A stretch of DNA of 64,000 nucleotides. Origin: Methylobacterium tardum (GTDB lineage Bacteria > Pseudomonadota > Alphaproteobacteria > Rhizobiales > Beijerinckiaceae). The stretch covers positions 1,758,501 to 1,822,500 of the forward strand of contig NZ_CP097484.1 in NCBI RefSeq assembly GCF_023546765.1, in the 5' to 3' direction. This document shows, piece after piece, positions 36,245 through 43,573 of the stretch (position 1 is the stretch's first letter; each line of letters opens with the position of its first letter). The notes under the pieces are model-generated. The model saw nothing but the letters and a program-made list of their open reading frames with translations. It had not been told where the DNA came from and made no database searches. The position numbers were made by a program, and so were the translations under genes.

Positions 36245-36361
36245 GATTCCGAAGGGCTGAAGCCCTTCGGCGGGGTGTCGGGGCGGCGCCCCGACACCGG
36301 GCTCCGCCCGAGGGCAGGGCTCTGCCCTGCACCCGCAAAAGGTCGAAGACCTTTTGAAACC
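36245..36361. repeat. Multi-hairpin dispersed element, copy 4 (longest)
   Basis: Four stems in series, starting two bases after the aldolase stop: CCGAAGGGCT/AGCCCTTCGG, GTCGGGGCG/CGCCCCGAC, GCAGGGC/GCCCTGC, CAAAAGGT/ACCTTTTG-like. It ends one base before ATGACTTGGG, just upstream of the next gene, and so fills the whole intergenic gap. Confidence 0.78.
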
Positions 36362-36385
36362 ATGACTTGGGAGGTCCCTGAATCC

Positions 36386-37324
36386 ATGCGCTTCATCTCT
36401 GAGGAGGAATCCGCCGCCCTGGTCGATCACGCCATGGCGTTCGACGCGGCCCGCGAGGCGCTGATCGCCGCTGTCGCGCCGGGCACCACCCTGTTCCCGG
36501 CGGTGCTCGGCCACGGCTCGGAGCCGGCCAACCGGTTCTCGATCAAGTCGGGCTCCACGGCGGACTATGCCGGCCTGAAGGTCGGCTCGTTCTGGCCCGG
36601 CAACCCCGACCGGGGCCTGCCGCGGCACAATTCGGTGATCCTGCTGTTCGACCAGGCCGTCGGCCGGGTCGACACGGTGATCGAGGCCGGGCGGGTGAAC
36701 GCCTACCGGACCGCCGCCGCCGACGCGGTGGCGGCCAGTGTCCTGGCGCGGCCGAATTCGGCGGTGCTCGCCGTGTTCGGGGCCGGCAACCAGGCCGAGT
36801 TCGAGTGCGCGGCGCTCGCCCGGGTCTTGCCGATCCGGACGGTGCTGGTCGTCGCCCGAGACGCAGCCAAGGTCGCGGGCTTTGCCGAGCGCTTGGCGGG
36901 GCAGGGGGCGTCCGGGATCGACGTGCGGGCGGCCTCCGCCCGGGAGGCCTGCGCGGCGGCCGACGTGATCGTCACGGCGACGCCGGCCCGCGCGCCGCTG
37001 TTCGAGGCCGACTGGGTCCGCCCCGGCACGCACGTCGCCGCCATGGGCGCGGACGCGAAGGGCAAGCAGGAGCTGCCCCCGGCCCTGCTGGAGCGGGCGG
37101 CCCTGTTCTGCGACCTGCCGGAGCAGTCGCGCACCATCGGCGAGTTCCAGCACGCCTCCGCGCAGGCTCAAGGCGGCCTCACGGCGCTCGGCGATGTGCT
37201 GCGGCGCGGGGAGGGGGGCCGGACGGACCGGGACCAGATCACCGTGTTCGATTCCTCCGGCATCGCCCTGCAGGACCTGACCATCGCCCAGGCGATCCTC
37301 GCCAAAGCCGACGCGCGCTTGTAG
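36386..37324 (+). CDS. Ornithine cyclodeaminase/mu-crystallin family reductase (BhcD-like iminosuccinate reductase candidate)
   Basis: A 312-residue protein. RFSIKSGSTADYAGLKVGSF is the substrate-lysine region, AYRTAAADAVAASVLARP the linking helix, and VLAVFGAGNQAEFECAALAR the NAD(P)-binding Rossmann turn. VTATPARAPLFEADWVRPG and DSSGIALQDL complete the OCD pattern. Iminosuccinate reductase (BhcD), alanine dehydrogenase and ornithine cyclodeaminase share this fold. Its position after the BhcC-like aldolase supports the iminosuccinate-to-aspartate role. GGGAGG lies 11 bases before ATG 36386; an in-frame ATG at 36362 is a possible alternative start. Confidence 0.87.
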   Translation: MRFISEEESAALVDHAMAFDAAREALIAAVAPGTTLFPAVLGHGSEPANRFSIKSGSTADYAGLKVGSFWPGNPDRGLPRHNSVILLFDQAVGRVDTVIEAGRVNAYRTAAADAVAASVLARPNSAVLAVFGAGNQAEFECAALARVLPIRTVLVVARDAAKVAGFAERLAGQGASGIDVRAASAREACAAADVIVTATPARAPLFEADWVRPGTHVAAMGADAKGKQELPPALLERAALFCDLPEQSRTIGEFQHASAQAQGGLTALGDVLRRGEGGRTDRDQITVFDSSGIALQDLTIAQAILAKADARL

Positions 37325-37348
37325 GGGAGGCCGGCGCCGGCCCTCCCC
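37324..37348 (+). terminator. GC-rich palindrome after the reductase gene
   Basis: GGGGAGGCCGGC/GCCGGCCCTCCCC forms a near-perfect palindrome starting at the reductase stop, without a T-run. It may slow transcription before cobF. Confidence 0.35.
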
Positions 37349-37371
37349 GCCCCGGCGGAGGACAGGACGGC

Positions 37372-38160
37372 ATGCAGGACAGGCAGATCCGGGTCATCGG
37401 CATCGGCACGGGCGATCCCGAGCACCTGACCCTCCAGGCGGTGCGGGCGCTCGCCGACGTCGACGCGGTGTTCGTCCTCGACAAGCGCGCCGAGACCGCC
37501 GACCTGGTTGAGATCCGCCGCCGGATCTGCGCGGCCCATATCCGAAAACCCCACCGGGTCGTTACGGTCGAGGACCCGCCCCGGGAGCGCCGCCCGGCCG
37601 ATTACGGGCGCACCGTCGAGGCCTGGCACGCGGCCCGGGCCGAGCGGCTGGAGGCGGCCTTCGCGGCCCATCTCGGGGCCGGGGAGGTGGGGGCGATCCT
37701 GGCCTGGGGGGACCCGGCCCTCTACGACAGCGTCCTGCGCATCCTCGACCACATCCTGGCCCGCGGACGGGTGCCGTTCCGGCGCCTCGTCGTGCCCGGA
37801 CTGTCCAGCGTGCAGGTCCTCGCCGCCCGCCACGGCGTGCCGCTGAACGGCATCGGCGGGTCGGTGCTGATCACCACCGGCCGTCGCCTCGCCGCGGGGT
37901 GGCCGGCGGAGGCGGAGAGCGTCGTGGTGATGCTCGACGGCGACCCGACCTTCGCGCATCTGGACCCGGACCTGACGATCTACTGGGGTGCCTATCTCGG
38001 CAGCCCGGACGAGATCCTGGTCTCCGGCCGGCTGAGCGACGCGGGCGACGAGATCCGCCGCGTCCGCGCCGAGGCCCGGGCCCGGCACGGCTGGATCATG
38101 GACATCTACCTGCTGCGCCGTGACCGCGCCGCCACGGACAGCGCCGGCGCGGCCGGCTAG
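37372..38160 (+). CDS. cobF: CobF, precorrin-6A synthase (deacetylating)
   Basis: A 262-residue SAM-dependent tetrapyrrole methylase of aerobic cobalamin synthesis: it methylates C1 of precorrin-5 with loss of acetate. It starts IRVIGIGTGDPEHLTLQAV, the methylase signature, and contains ILAWGDPALYDSVLRIL and VVPGLSSVQVLAARHGVPLN, where CobF places its SAM-binding GDP/P loop. Length and blocks match CobF rather than CobI, CobJ or CobM. ATG 37372 has GGAGGACAGGA upstream. No other cob genes are in the window; the next gene follows after 9 bases, so they are probably co-transcribed. Confidence 0.93.
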   Translation: MQDRQIRVIGIGTGDPEHLTLQAVRALADVDAVFVLDKRAETADLVEIRRRICAAHIRKPHRVVTVEDPPRERRPADYGRTVEAWHAARAERLEAAFAAHLGAGEVGAILAWGDPALYDSVLRILDHILARGRVPFRRLVVPGLSSVQVLAARHGVPLNGIGGSVLITTGRRLAAGWPAEAESVVVMLDGDPTFAHLDPDLTIYWGAYLGSPDEILVSGRLSDAGDEIRRVRAEARARHGWIMDIYLLRRDRAATDSAGAAG

Positions 38161-38169
38161 ACCGCCGCC

Positions 38170-39879
38170 ATGCTGCGTCTGCGGGACTATCAGCGCGCCA
38201 GCCTCGACGCACTCTCGGCCGCCTGGGCGCGGGGAGGGGCGGACGACGCGGCGCCCGGCCACCTGATCGTGCTGCCCACCGGCGCCGGCAAGGCGCTCGT
38301 GATCGCGGCCCTCGCCCGGGAGACCCTGGACGAGAACCCCCTCGCCCGGGTGGCGATCGTCACCCACAGCCGCGAGCTGGTCGCCCAGAACTTCTCCGAG
38401 CTGACCCGGTCCTGGCCGGAGGCGCCGGCCGGAATCTTCTCGGCCGGGCTCGGGCGGCGCGAGGCCGGAGCGCAGGTGCTGGTCTGCGGCATCCAATCGG
38501 TGGCCGACCGGCTCGACGCGGTGGGAGCCCGCGACCTCGTGATCGTCGACGAGGCCCACCTGATCCCCCGCGCCGCCGATACCCGCTACGGCCGCTTCCT
38601 GTCCGGCCTGCGGGCGCTGACACCCGGGCTGCGGGTGGCGGGCTTCACGGCCACGCCCTACCGGCTCGATTCGGGCCGCCTCGGCGAAGGCGAGCACAGG
38701 CTGTTTTCCGGCATCGCCTACGAGGCCGACACGTTCACGCTGATCCGGGACGGCTTCCTGGCGCCTCTCGTCTCCAAGGCGACGCTCACCCAGCTCGACG
38801 TGTCGGGGGTCGGCCGGCGCGGGGGCGACTACATCCCCGGCGAGCTGGAGGCGGCGGTCAACCGCGACTGGATCACCCGCGCAGCGGTCGCGGAACTCGC
38901 GGAATACGGGCGCTCCCGACGGGCCTCGCTCGCCTTCTGCGCCGGGCTCGCCCACGCGGACGCCGTGCGCGACGCGGTGCGGGCGGAAGGGTACTCCTGC
39001 GAGAGCGTCTCGGGCGAGACACCCCGCCGGGAGCGCGACCGGATCGTGGCGGCGTTCCGGGCCGGACAGATCCGCTGCCTGACCTCGGTCGGTGTGCTTG
39101 GCACCGGCTTCAACGTGCCCGAGGTCGATCTGGTGGCGCTGCTGCGCCCGACCCGCAGCACCGGGCTCTACGTGCAGCAGGTCGGCCGGGCGTTGCGCCG
39201 CGCCCCGGGCAAGGAAAACGCGCTGATCCTCGACTATGCCGGGCTGGTGCGGATGCACGGGCCCGTGGACGCCGTGACGGTCCGGAGCGCCACCCAGGGC
39301 CTGGGCGGGGCAGGGGCCTCGCGCGCCAAGCCCTGCCCCGGTTGCGGCGCCCTGATCGCGCTGAACGCCTCCACCTGCGAGGCCTGCTGGATCGAGCCGG
39401 AGGCAGACCCGGATGCGGAGGCGCCGCACGAAGCCGCAGCCGACGACGAGCTGGCGATCCTCTCGGCGGACCCCGGCCGACCCGGCCCCGAACCGGCCGG
39501 CCCTGCCCCGATGGCGGAGACCGGCTGGCACGAGGCCGTCTGGCATCCCGTCACGGCCCTGAATCTGGAGGCCGCGCCCGACGGGCTCGACCTCGTCCTC
39601 GGCTGGCGGGACGGCCCCGCCGAGGCAGCGTGGCGCGTCCGCCTGCGGCCCGAGCGCAGCGGCTACGAGCGGGAGAAGGCGGTGTCCTGGTGGCGCGGCC
39701 TCGGCGGCGGCCGTGACGCGCCGATGAGCGCCGCGGAATTCGTGGAGCGCGCCGCGCTTCTGGCCCGGCCAGCGGCGATCCGGATCCGGCCCGGCCGATT
39801 GTCGGAGCACATCGACTGTCGGACGCAGGACGGCCGGATCCTCGGCGATGTGCGCCGCTTGGCGAGCCGTGCCGCGTGA
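38170..39879 (+). CDS. DEAD/DEAH superfamily-2 helicase, RadD (YejH)-like
   Basis: A 569-residue SF2 helicase: motif I PTGAGKA (36-42), Ia THSRELVAQ, II DEAH (127-130), III FTATPYRLD, and motif VI QQVGRALRRAPGK. A four-cysteine zinc ribbon follows (CPGCGALIALNASTCEACW), then a ~170-residue C-terminal extension. RadD of E. coli has the same helicase-plus-zinc layout and helps repair double-strand breaks. Unusually, the Walker A Lys is followed by Ala, not Thr or Ser, which might weaken Mg-ATP binding. It starts 9 bases after cobF. The ATG is unambiguous. Confidence 0.88.
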   Translation: MLRLRDYQRASLDALSAAWARGGADDAAPGHLIVLPTGAGKALVIAALARETLDENPLARVAIVTHSRELVAQNFSELTRSWPEAPAGIFSAGLGRREAGAQVLVCGIQSVADRLDAVGARDLVIVDEAHLIPRAADTRYGRFLSGLRALTPGLRVAGFTATPYRLDSGRLGEGEHRLFSGIAYEADTFTLIRDGFLAPLVSKATLTQLDVSGVGRRGGDYIPGELEAAVNRDWITRAAVAELAEYGRSRRASLAFCAGLAHADAVRDAVRAEGYSCESVSGETPRRERDRIVAAFRAGQIRCLTSVGVLGTGFNVPEVDLVALLRPTRSTGLYVQQVGRALRRAPGKENALILDYAGLVRMHGPVDAVTVRSATQGLGGAGASRAKPCPGCGALIALNASTCEACWIEPEADPDAEAPHEAAADDELAILSADPGRPGPEPAGPAPMAETGWHEAVWHPVTALNLEAAPDGLDLVLGWRDGPAEAAWRVRLRPERSGYEREKAVSWWRGLGGGRDAPMSAAEFVERAALLARPAAIRIRPGRLSEHIDCRTQDGRILGDVRRLASRAA

Positions 39880-40562
39880 GACCACGCGTTGGTGCAATGG
39901 CCGCCGCGGGGAGGGGGCTCGGACCGCCCTCACCCGATCGGGGCGCGATCCGGGCCGCACGTCTGGCAACGCCGAAGTCACGTCGTCTGGAGGTCGTGCT
40001 GCATGGAACTGGACACGGTCCGAAGCGGCATCTGAGCGGGGCTCGCAATCTGGCGGCTAAACTGGCATGCCAACCCCCTCGCCCGATCCTACCGGCTCGT
40101 ATGTTCCATAATATATCTTATGCGAATAATGGAGGACGGTGCGTGGGGGCGGCTGGAGCCGGTACAGAGTTGTCAGCCTTGGAACAAAAAGAGAATAAAA
40201 GCCGAACGATACCTAGCGAGCTCCCGCCGGAGGCTTCGTGACCGCAGCGATTCGTGCCTTTGAGACATCGACGCCTGAGAGCTGGCCGCGCCTCGATCCT
40301 CAATGCGACAGGGTGGATGACCGGCCTATGCTGGGTTCGCCTCGGGCGGTGATGACCGCGGACGACCGGCTGGGCCCTGCCAGGCGGACCGGGCGAGGGC
40401 GGTCTGGGCCCCCTCCCCGCGAACGCGTCACGCGCGCCCGTCCGCTGGCCTCGGGTGCTCGGCGCGGAAGGCCCGTATCGGCGCGCCCGGCCGTCCTCTG
40501 CCCGGCCCGCCCTCCCCGAGGCAGGCCGTTGGATCTCGTTCGACGCCGGAAGCGAAGCAACG
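39880..40562. other. Long intergenic region with an A/T-rich island
   Basis: About 680 bases between two convergent genes. The segment 40085-40215 is unusually A/T-rich (CATAATATATCTTATGCGAATAA, AACAAAAAGAGAATAAAAG) and contains a 44-codon open frame (ATG 40130) without recognisable features. The remainder is ordinary GC-rich sequence. I see no credible gene, tRNA or terminator. Confidence 0.5.
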
Positions 40563-41309
40563 TCAAGCAGCCGCGGCCCAGGCCTCGGCGTCCGCGCCGG
40601 CCGGAAGGCGCATCGGGCAAGCCGGATCGGTCGCTGCCCGCCAGATCGCGGCCGCCACGTCCAGCGGCCGTGTCAGGGGCTCAGTGGAACGGCGCATTTC
40701 GGCGAAGAGCGTGGCCGCCCGGTCTGCATAGGCCTCGGGAATGTCCATCCCCATGCGGGCGCGGGCGTTCTCGCCGAAAGCCGTGTCGGGGGCCCGCCCC
40801 GGGATGACGAGGCGCGTGCGCACGCCGAACGGTTCCAGCTCCACCGCGAGCGCTTCGGTGAAGGCGTTCACCGCCGCCTTGCTGGCCGTGTAGACCGACA
40901 GGAAGGGCAGCGGCCGGAGCGTTACGGCCGAGGTGACGTTGACGATGACGCCCGCGCGCCGCTCCCGAAACTGCGGCAGCACCGCCCGGGTCACCGCGAT
41001 GGTCCCGAGCGTGTTGGTCGCGAAGACCTCGTAGGCCCTGTCGGGTGTCACGCCTTCGAGGGCGTTGAGCAGGCCGACGCCGGCGTTGTTGACGAGGACA
41101 TCGATCGGGCCCGCCGCGCCAACCGCCGCCGCGATGCTGTCCGCCTCCGTCACGTCGAGCGGCAGGACGCGGAGTCTGTCAGAGGCGGGCAGGATGTCGG
41201 GGCGCGGCGTCCGCATGGTGGCGACGACCGACCAATTCCGGTCGAGGAAAAAGCGGGCTGTCTCCAGGCCGAAGCCGGACGAGCAACCGGTGATGAGGAT
41301 GGTGCGCAT
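40563..41309 (-). CDS. Short-chain dehydrogenase/reductase
   Basis: A 248-residue classical SDR. Cofactor motif ILITGCSSGFGLETA, the NNAG block (VLVNNAGVGLLNALEG), catalytic Ser in NVTSAVTLRPLP and the YTASK dyad (Tyr/Lys) are all intact. TRLVIPGRAPDTAF follows, where classical SDRs have the PG motif. It is a cytoplasmic NAD(P)H oxidoreductase of unknown substrate. ATG 41309 has GGAG 10 bases upstream. It diverges from an AraC-type regulator 97 bases away, which probably controls it. Confidence 0.93.
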   Translation of the reverse strand: MRTILITGCSSGFGLETARFFLDRNWSVVATMRTPRPDILPASDRLRVLPLDVTEADSIAAAVGAAGPIDVLVNNAGVGLLNALEGVTPDRAYEVFATNTLGTIAVTRAVLPQFRERRAGVIVNVTSAVTLRPLPFLSVYTASKAAVNAFTEALAVELEPFGVRTRLVIPGRAPDTAFGENARARMGMDIPEAYADRAATLFAEMRRSTEPLTRPLDVAAAIWRAATDPACPMRLPAGADAEAWAAAA

Positions 41310-41406
41310 GGACGATGATCTCCGGACGGTGGCGCCCCGAGAGTAGGCGGTCAAAGCCGGACGATCTATGATTGAAAGTCCGGATTACATTTGCGATCGT
41401 CCAGAT

Positions 41407-42300
41407 ATGACGGATCCCCTGAGCCAGATGGTCGGGCTGCTCCGGCCCGAGCCCGACATCGCGAAGCGCGTCGTTGCGGGCGGCACGTGGCGGGTGACGC
41501 GCGCGGATGCCGGCCGGCCCTTCTACGGCGCGATCCTGGAGGGGCGGTGCCGTCTGGACGTGGCGGGGTGCGCGCCGATCGTGCTCGAAGCGGGCGACTT
41601 CATCCTGGTTCCGGCGGCCCGCGCCTTCGCGGTCTCCAGCCTCGAGCCGCCGCCAGCAGATGCGCCGACGGCGCATGTCGAGACGAGTCCCGGCCTGTTC
41701 CAGCTCGGGCCGGAGCACGCCGAGCCCGACATCCGCATGCTGGTCGGGCACTGCGCCTTCGCCTCGGACGCCGCCGGCCTGCTGGTCTCGCTCCTGCCGC
41801 ACCATGTGCATGTGCGCGGCGAGCCGCGGTTGATCGCGCTGGTGGAACTCGTGAATGACGAGACGCGCTCGGACCGGCCGGGTCGGGAGGCGATCCTGGG
41901 GCGGCTTCTCGAAGTTCTTCTCATCGAGGCGCTGCGTTCGGCCGCGGGTCCGTCCGCATCGGCCGGGCTCCTGCGCGGTCTTCACGACGATCATCTCGCC
42001 GCCGCTCTGCGATGCATCCATGACCGGCCGGCTCAGGCCTGGACGGTGGCCGCCCTCGCCCGGGAGGCCGCGCTCTCACGGTCTGCCTTCTTCGACCGGT
42101 TCCAGCGCGCGGTCGGGGTCGCGCCGATGGCCTACGTCACCGGCTGGCGCATGGCGCTGGCCAAGGCGTTCCTCCGCCGGGAGGGGATCACCGTCGCGGA
42201 GGCGGCCGGACGGGTGGGCTACAGCTCCGCCAGCACGTTCAGCGTGGCCTTCACACGCCATGTGGGGACGCCGCCCGCGCTCTACGCCCGGGGAGCTTGA
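41407..42300 (+). CDS. AraC-family regulator with N-terminal cupin (AraC_binding_2 / Cupin_6 type)
   Basis: A 297-residue regulator. The N-terminal cupin (Cupin_6) includes WRVTRADAGRPFYGAILEG and LEAGDFILVPAARAFAVSS. The C-terminal tandem helix-turn-helix has WTVAALAREAALSRSAFFDR and RREGITVAEAAGRVGYSSAS, then the PPALYARG end. This subgroup typically controls a divergently transcribed SDR. ATG 41407 is preferred over an earlier in-frame start at 41368; no clear Shine-Dalgarno. Its binding sites are probably in the 97-base divergent gap, but I cannot define them. Confidence 0.9.
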   Translation: MTDPLSQMVGLLRPEPDIAKRVVAGGTWRVTRADAGRPFYGAILEGRCRLDVAGCAPIVLEAGDFILVPAARAFAVSSLEPPPADAPTAHVETSPGLFQLGPEHAEPDIRMLVGHCAFASDAAGLLVSLLPHHVHVRGEPRLIALVELVNDETRSDRPGREAILGRLLEVLLIEALRSAAGPSASAGLLRGLHDDHLAAALRCIHDRPAQAWTVAALAREAALSRSAFFDRFQRAVGVAPMAYVTGWRMALAKAFLRREGITVAEAAGRVGYSSASTFSVAFTRHVGTPPALYARGA

Positions 42301-42318
42301 GGGGCGAGGCTGAGGCGG

Positions 42319-42339
42319 AAGAGCGGAGCGTCCGCTCTT
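42319..42339. terminator. Bidirectional hairpin between convergent genes
   Basis: AAGAGCGGA-GCG-TCCGCTCTT, a perfect nine-base stem 18 bases after the AraC stop that overlaps the stop codon of the opposing gene. There is no long T-run, but it could serve both convergent transcripts. Confidence 0.5.
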
Positions 42340-43480
42340 ACAGGAACCGCGGCCGCAGCCGGCCGAGGAGATCCCGGCCCGGGAACCGGAACGGCGGCAT
42401 CGGCAGATCCGGCGCGGGCTCATCGCCCGGGATGGGGCCCTCGGCGAAGCGCGCCCCGGCGGACCAGAACCCGTCCCGCCGCGTGCCGATCATGCCGAGC
42501 CCGACGGGCTCGCGCGTCGCGTCGGGCCGCAGACGCCCTGCCGCCCAGACGCGCTGCCAGCACCGGCGCCGCGACAGGTCGGCATCCCGCCAGCCGAGCC
42601 GCGCGTAGCCGGCCGCCGCGAAGACCCGGTCCCCGGCAAAATCCTCCGGAATCCACACCCAGCTCGAGAACACGTGGACCGTGTCGGCGCGGAGGCCGGC
42701 CGGGTCCACCGCCCGCGTGTAGGCGCTGAGCGCCGTCGCCCGGTGCCGGCCGACATGCCGGCGCAGGCGCCCCGGCAGCGTCAGCGCTTCCGGGAAGGCG
42801 GCGGCGTCGAGGCGGGTCGGCGCCGCGCCGCGCTCCAGCGCGTAGGCGCTGTCCACGAGGTGCATCCAGGGTTCGAGGTCGACGTCCCAGGCCTGCTCCA
42901 CCGGCGCGAAGCGGCGGACCTGTCCCGCGATCAGCCGGTCGGCGACGCGCCGGGCCGGTTCGGGAGCCCAGTCCGGGCCGGCCTCGGTCACGCGCAGCAG
43001 CGTCGAGGGCCCGTGCGCCCAGACCGCCTCGGCCAGGCGGGCGAAGTCGGCCTCGGGCTCGTCGCGGCCGACCTTGCGCACCAGGATCTTCGAGCCGTCG
43101 GCGAGGTCATCCAGCATCTTGCGCTTGAGATGGGCCAGCCGGCCGTATTCCCGCTCCAGCAGCACCTCCGGCTCGATCGAGCCGGCCGGGTGCCCGGTGT
43201 TCGCCCAGATGTTGTAGGCCACGCTGTGGCAGTAATAGGTGCCGCCGGAACTCACGGAGAGCCGCAGGTCCCCCGGCACGCCGAAATCCGCGAAGCCGCA
43301 GCGCAGGCCGCGGATCAGGTCCGCCATCGGCGTGTAGGAGAAGCGCAGCAGGCCGGAGGGCTCGACCCCGCCGTAGCGCTGCACGAACCCGAACTCGCAA
43401 TTGTCGCCGAGGCTCCGGAAGGCGTGGAGCCGTTCGGCGAGGAGCGCCGCCATCGTCCTGAGCCCGGTCACTGCATCCAC
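42338..43480 (-). CDS. Uncharacterised protein with a DUF1796-like SLGxxCEFG motif
   Basis: A 380-residue protein with no signal peptide or membrane segments. The N-terminus contains FRSLGDNCEFGFVQRYGGVE, reminiscent of DUF1796-type putative papain-like cysteine peptidases (S-x-G-x-x-C), followed by GLLRFSYTPMADL and YYCHSVAYNIWANTGH. The C-terminal ~120 residues include VHVFSSWVWIPEDFAGD and resemble a small beta-rich module. Some such proteins lie in polysaccharide loci, but nothing here confirms that. A GTG at 43480 has AGGG upstream; ATG 43453 is an alternative start. Function not assigned. Confidence 0.65.
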   Translation of the reverse strand: MDAVTGLRTMAALLAERLHAFRSLGDNCEFGFVQRYGGVEPSGLLRFSYTPMADLIRGLRCGFADFGVPGDLRLSVSSGGTYYCHSVAYNIWANTGHPAGSIEPEVLLEREYGRLAHLKRKMLDDLADGSKILVRKVGRDEPEADFARLAEAVWAHGPSTLLRVTEAGPDWAPEPARRVADRLIAGQVRRFAPVEQAWDVDLEPWMHLVDSAYALERGAAPTRLDAAAFPEALTLPGRLRRHVGRHRATALSAYTRAVDPAGLRADTVHVFSSWVWIPEDFAGDRVFAAAGYARLGWRDADLSRRRCWQRVWAAGRLRPDATREPVGLGMIGTRRDGFWSAGARFAEGPIPGDEPAPDLPMPPFRFPGRDLLGRLRPRFL

Positions 43481-43573
43481 TCACGCTCGCGCCCTGTCGC
43501 GCCGAGACGGTCGCGCCCGGATCGCGACGGGGCAGGGCCTTTGTCCAGTCCCCGCCCCGGCCGGGCGGCGCGC

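Noticed and set aside
36062..36385. Upstream extension of the reductase frame into the aldolase gene
   Set aside because: It overlaps the aldolase coding sequence and the hairpin element; the conserved protein begins near 36386.
40130..40264. 44-codon open frame in the A/T-rich island
   Set aside because: No family similarity, no conserved motif and only a weak start context; kept as part of the intergenic description.
41368..41406. Earlier start for the AraC-type regulator
   Set aside because: It adds 13 residues without similarity, and the ATG at 41407 fits the family N-terminus.
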